Shown: positions 62,754-64,000 of the stretch, piece by piece
Position numbering within the stretch: the first letter of the stretch is position 1
Layout: every line of letters starts with the position of its first letter
From: Zoroaster sp. YZ-2022
Taxonomy: Eukaryota; Echinodermata; Asteroidea; Forcipulatida; Zoroasteridae
Direction: 5' to 3'
Length of the DNA: 64,000 nucleotides
Assembly: GCA_029582265.1 (NCBI GenBank)
Contig: CM055828.1
Coordinates: forward strand, 9,628,402-9,692,401
Position numbers and translations under genes: made by a program
The notes under the pieces: model-generated
The model's input: only the letters and a program-made list of their open reading frames with translations
Database searches by the model: none
What the model was told of the DNA's origin: nothing

Positions 62754-62771
62754 TATCACTATTATATATAT

Positions 62772-62917
62772 CACTATTTTCCCGCCTTTTTTGGATCCCG
62801 CCCCATGATCCTTTGCTTTCCCTTTTCCCTATAAATGGATGAGTTTTTATGTTGTACTTTGTCAAAGCCTCTGATGAAGGTCCGGATTGGATCGAAAGCT
62901 AAGGCCACCCTCCCGAT

Positions 62918-62925
<8 letters not shown>
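62772..62925 (+). mobile_element. Penelope-like terminal segment, second copy
   Basis: Matches 34325-34490 (ccccatgatcctttgctttc, ccctataaatggatg). It contains CTGATGA, the stem GGTCC/GGATC, then GAAAGC, and is followed by (TA)n. The stem pairs better here (5 bp) than in the other copy. Confidence 0.6.
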
Positions 62926-63009
<84 letters not shown>

Positions 63010-63013
63010 AATT

Positions 63014-63261
63014 GACATCGGATACCATCGGTCGAATTGCCATACAGTTGTGCACAAAATGTCCCTTCTTTTTTCCCTTTTCTGTTTTATCCTTCCAATA
63101 CCAAAATCAGGAAACTTGCTTAAATTAGACCAAGGAAGAGATCTGGGCTTTAAAAATCAGTAATTTTTTCTAAAAATAAAGCTGTGGCGATAAGGGACGG
63201 AAGCGGTCGCCTTATCGCAGAGAAATATATATTTCTATAGAAGTCGGTCGCCCTATGTCCG
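63014..63261 (+). mobile_element. TA-embedded hairpin element, copy B
   Basis: About 90% like copy A across its length (ttgccatacagttgtgcaca, gaccaaggaagagatctggg). The left end is degraded (gacatcggataccatcggtc) and the hairpin at 63187-63218 has lost two bases on its left arm and no longer pairs perfectly. Confidence 0.78.
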
Positions 63262-63270
63262 AACAAGTAA

Positions 63271-63424
<154 letters not shown>

Positions 63425-63430
63425 TTTCAC

Positions 63431-63677
63431 CTATAGGCGACCGCTCCATAGAAACGTGCACAAAATTCCTCTTACCTTTCCTTTTTATATATCCTCCAAC
63501 CGTCCAAAACTCTGGAAATAAGATGTTTACACTAATTAGAGGCTAAGGAAGCGATGATTTTAGACTTTATGACAAAATTATGACTTTAAAGGGTAGCTGA
63601 GCGTTAAGGCGACCGGCAACGGTCGCCTTAACGCAGAGAAATAGCAATTTCTATAGAAGTCGGTCGCCCTATGTCCG
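63431..63677 (+). mobile_element. TA-embedded hairpin element, copy C
   Basis: More diverged in the middle than A and B, but the hairpin at 63601-63634 is perfect: GCGTTAAGGCGACCG/CGGTCGCCTTAACGC with a GCAA loop. Compared with copy A, both sides of one base pair changed together and the loop stayed of the GNRA type. Right end as in copy A. Confidence 0.78.
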
Positions 63678-63711
63678 AACAAGTAAACATATATATATAT
63701 ATATAAACGGT

Positions 63712-63950
63712 TCGCGAGCAAAGAAAAATTGGCTGATGCCGGACTCGAACCCGCGACCTCTCGAATACCAGACGAGCGCTCTACCAACTGAGCTAACCAG
63801 CCCCTCTGTTGGTGGGCGGTCCACTTATGCCAATAATCTATTGCTCTATGGGGCCAGGTCAGAGGCCAAACCATATCTGCCGAGTAGCCAGGGATCAAGC
63901 CCCGGTCAGATGCAAACAACCCGGGTAACGGCAGTAGCGGGGATCACACA
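63712..63950 (-). mobile_element. SINE with tRNA-like domain, second copy
   Basis: Inverted relative to the copy at 34491-34770. The tRNA-like part (63730-63802, minus strand) folds well: 7-bp acceptor, intact D arm, a four-of-five-pair anticodon stem (CTCGT/TCGAG) with GGT in the anticodon position, and the B box GGTTCGAGTCC. Shared flanking sequence (ggggccaggtcagaggccaa) shows it is part of a SINE and probably not a working tRNA-Thr gene. Confidence 0.72.
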
Positions 63951-64000
63951 ATTAACGGGACACAAGCCTTTTATGTGGTTGTACACAAAGTAGATTTATA

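Overview
This is a window of repeat-rich, intron-rich animal genomic DNA. Two protein-coding genes can be read exon by exon. Both are missing their 5' ends beyond the window, and they converge tail to tail. The rest is introns and a dense mixture of retrotransposons, SINEs, MITEs and tandem repeats. The intron structure, the L2/CR1-type LINEs, the Penelope-like element and the tRNA-derived SINEs with (ATT)n tails suggest a marine invertebrate, possibly an echinoderm or a related deuterostome. That placement is an inference and I hold it loosely.

Layout. 1-3000: hAT-type transposase remnant and two related minisatellites (72 and 74 bp), one interrupted by a SINE. 3018-16972 (+): cortactin (CTTN), 11 exons giving the last 442 residues: about 4.5 cortactin repeats, helical region, proline/acidic region and a complete C-terminal SH3 domain. 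Its introns hold a broken LINE (8.6-11.9 kb), several MITEs and microsatellites. 16973-19692: convergent intergenic region. 19693-59953 (-): senataxin (SETX), 20 exons with consistent splice phases giving about 2,363 residues: two very large low-complexity exons, the full SF1B helicase core (motifs I to VI) and a long basic C-terminal tail. The SETX N-terminal domain lies outside the window or was not recognised. 60.2-62.3 kb: 44-bp satellite with a higher-order period. 62.3-64 kb: (TA)n tracts separating three copies of a short inverted-repeat element with a perfect GNRA-capped hairpin, a Penelope-like end and a tRNA-like SINE.

The SETX intron at 24976-33357 is a nest of retroelements: a 5'-truncated L2-like LINE split by a Penelope-like element with a GIY-YIG endonuclease, two copies of an R2/R4-type retrotransposon with a restriction-like endonuclease, each sitting in the (ATT)n tail of an L2-like LINE, and a third LINE.

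The two host genes are not known to act in one pathway. Cortactin organises branched actin at the cell cortex, and senataxin is a nuclear RNA/DNA helicase that resolves R-loops and aids transcription termination. The most unusual signals are the TA-embedded hairpin element with compensatory stem changes, the endonuclease-bearing retrotransposon in LINE tails, the inverted Penelope termini with hammerhead-like motifs, a degenerate helicase motif III in SETX, and tandem copies of a SETX 5' splice site.
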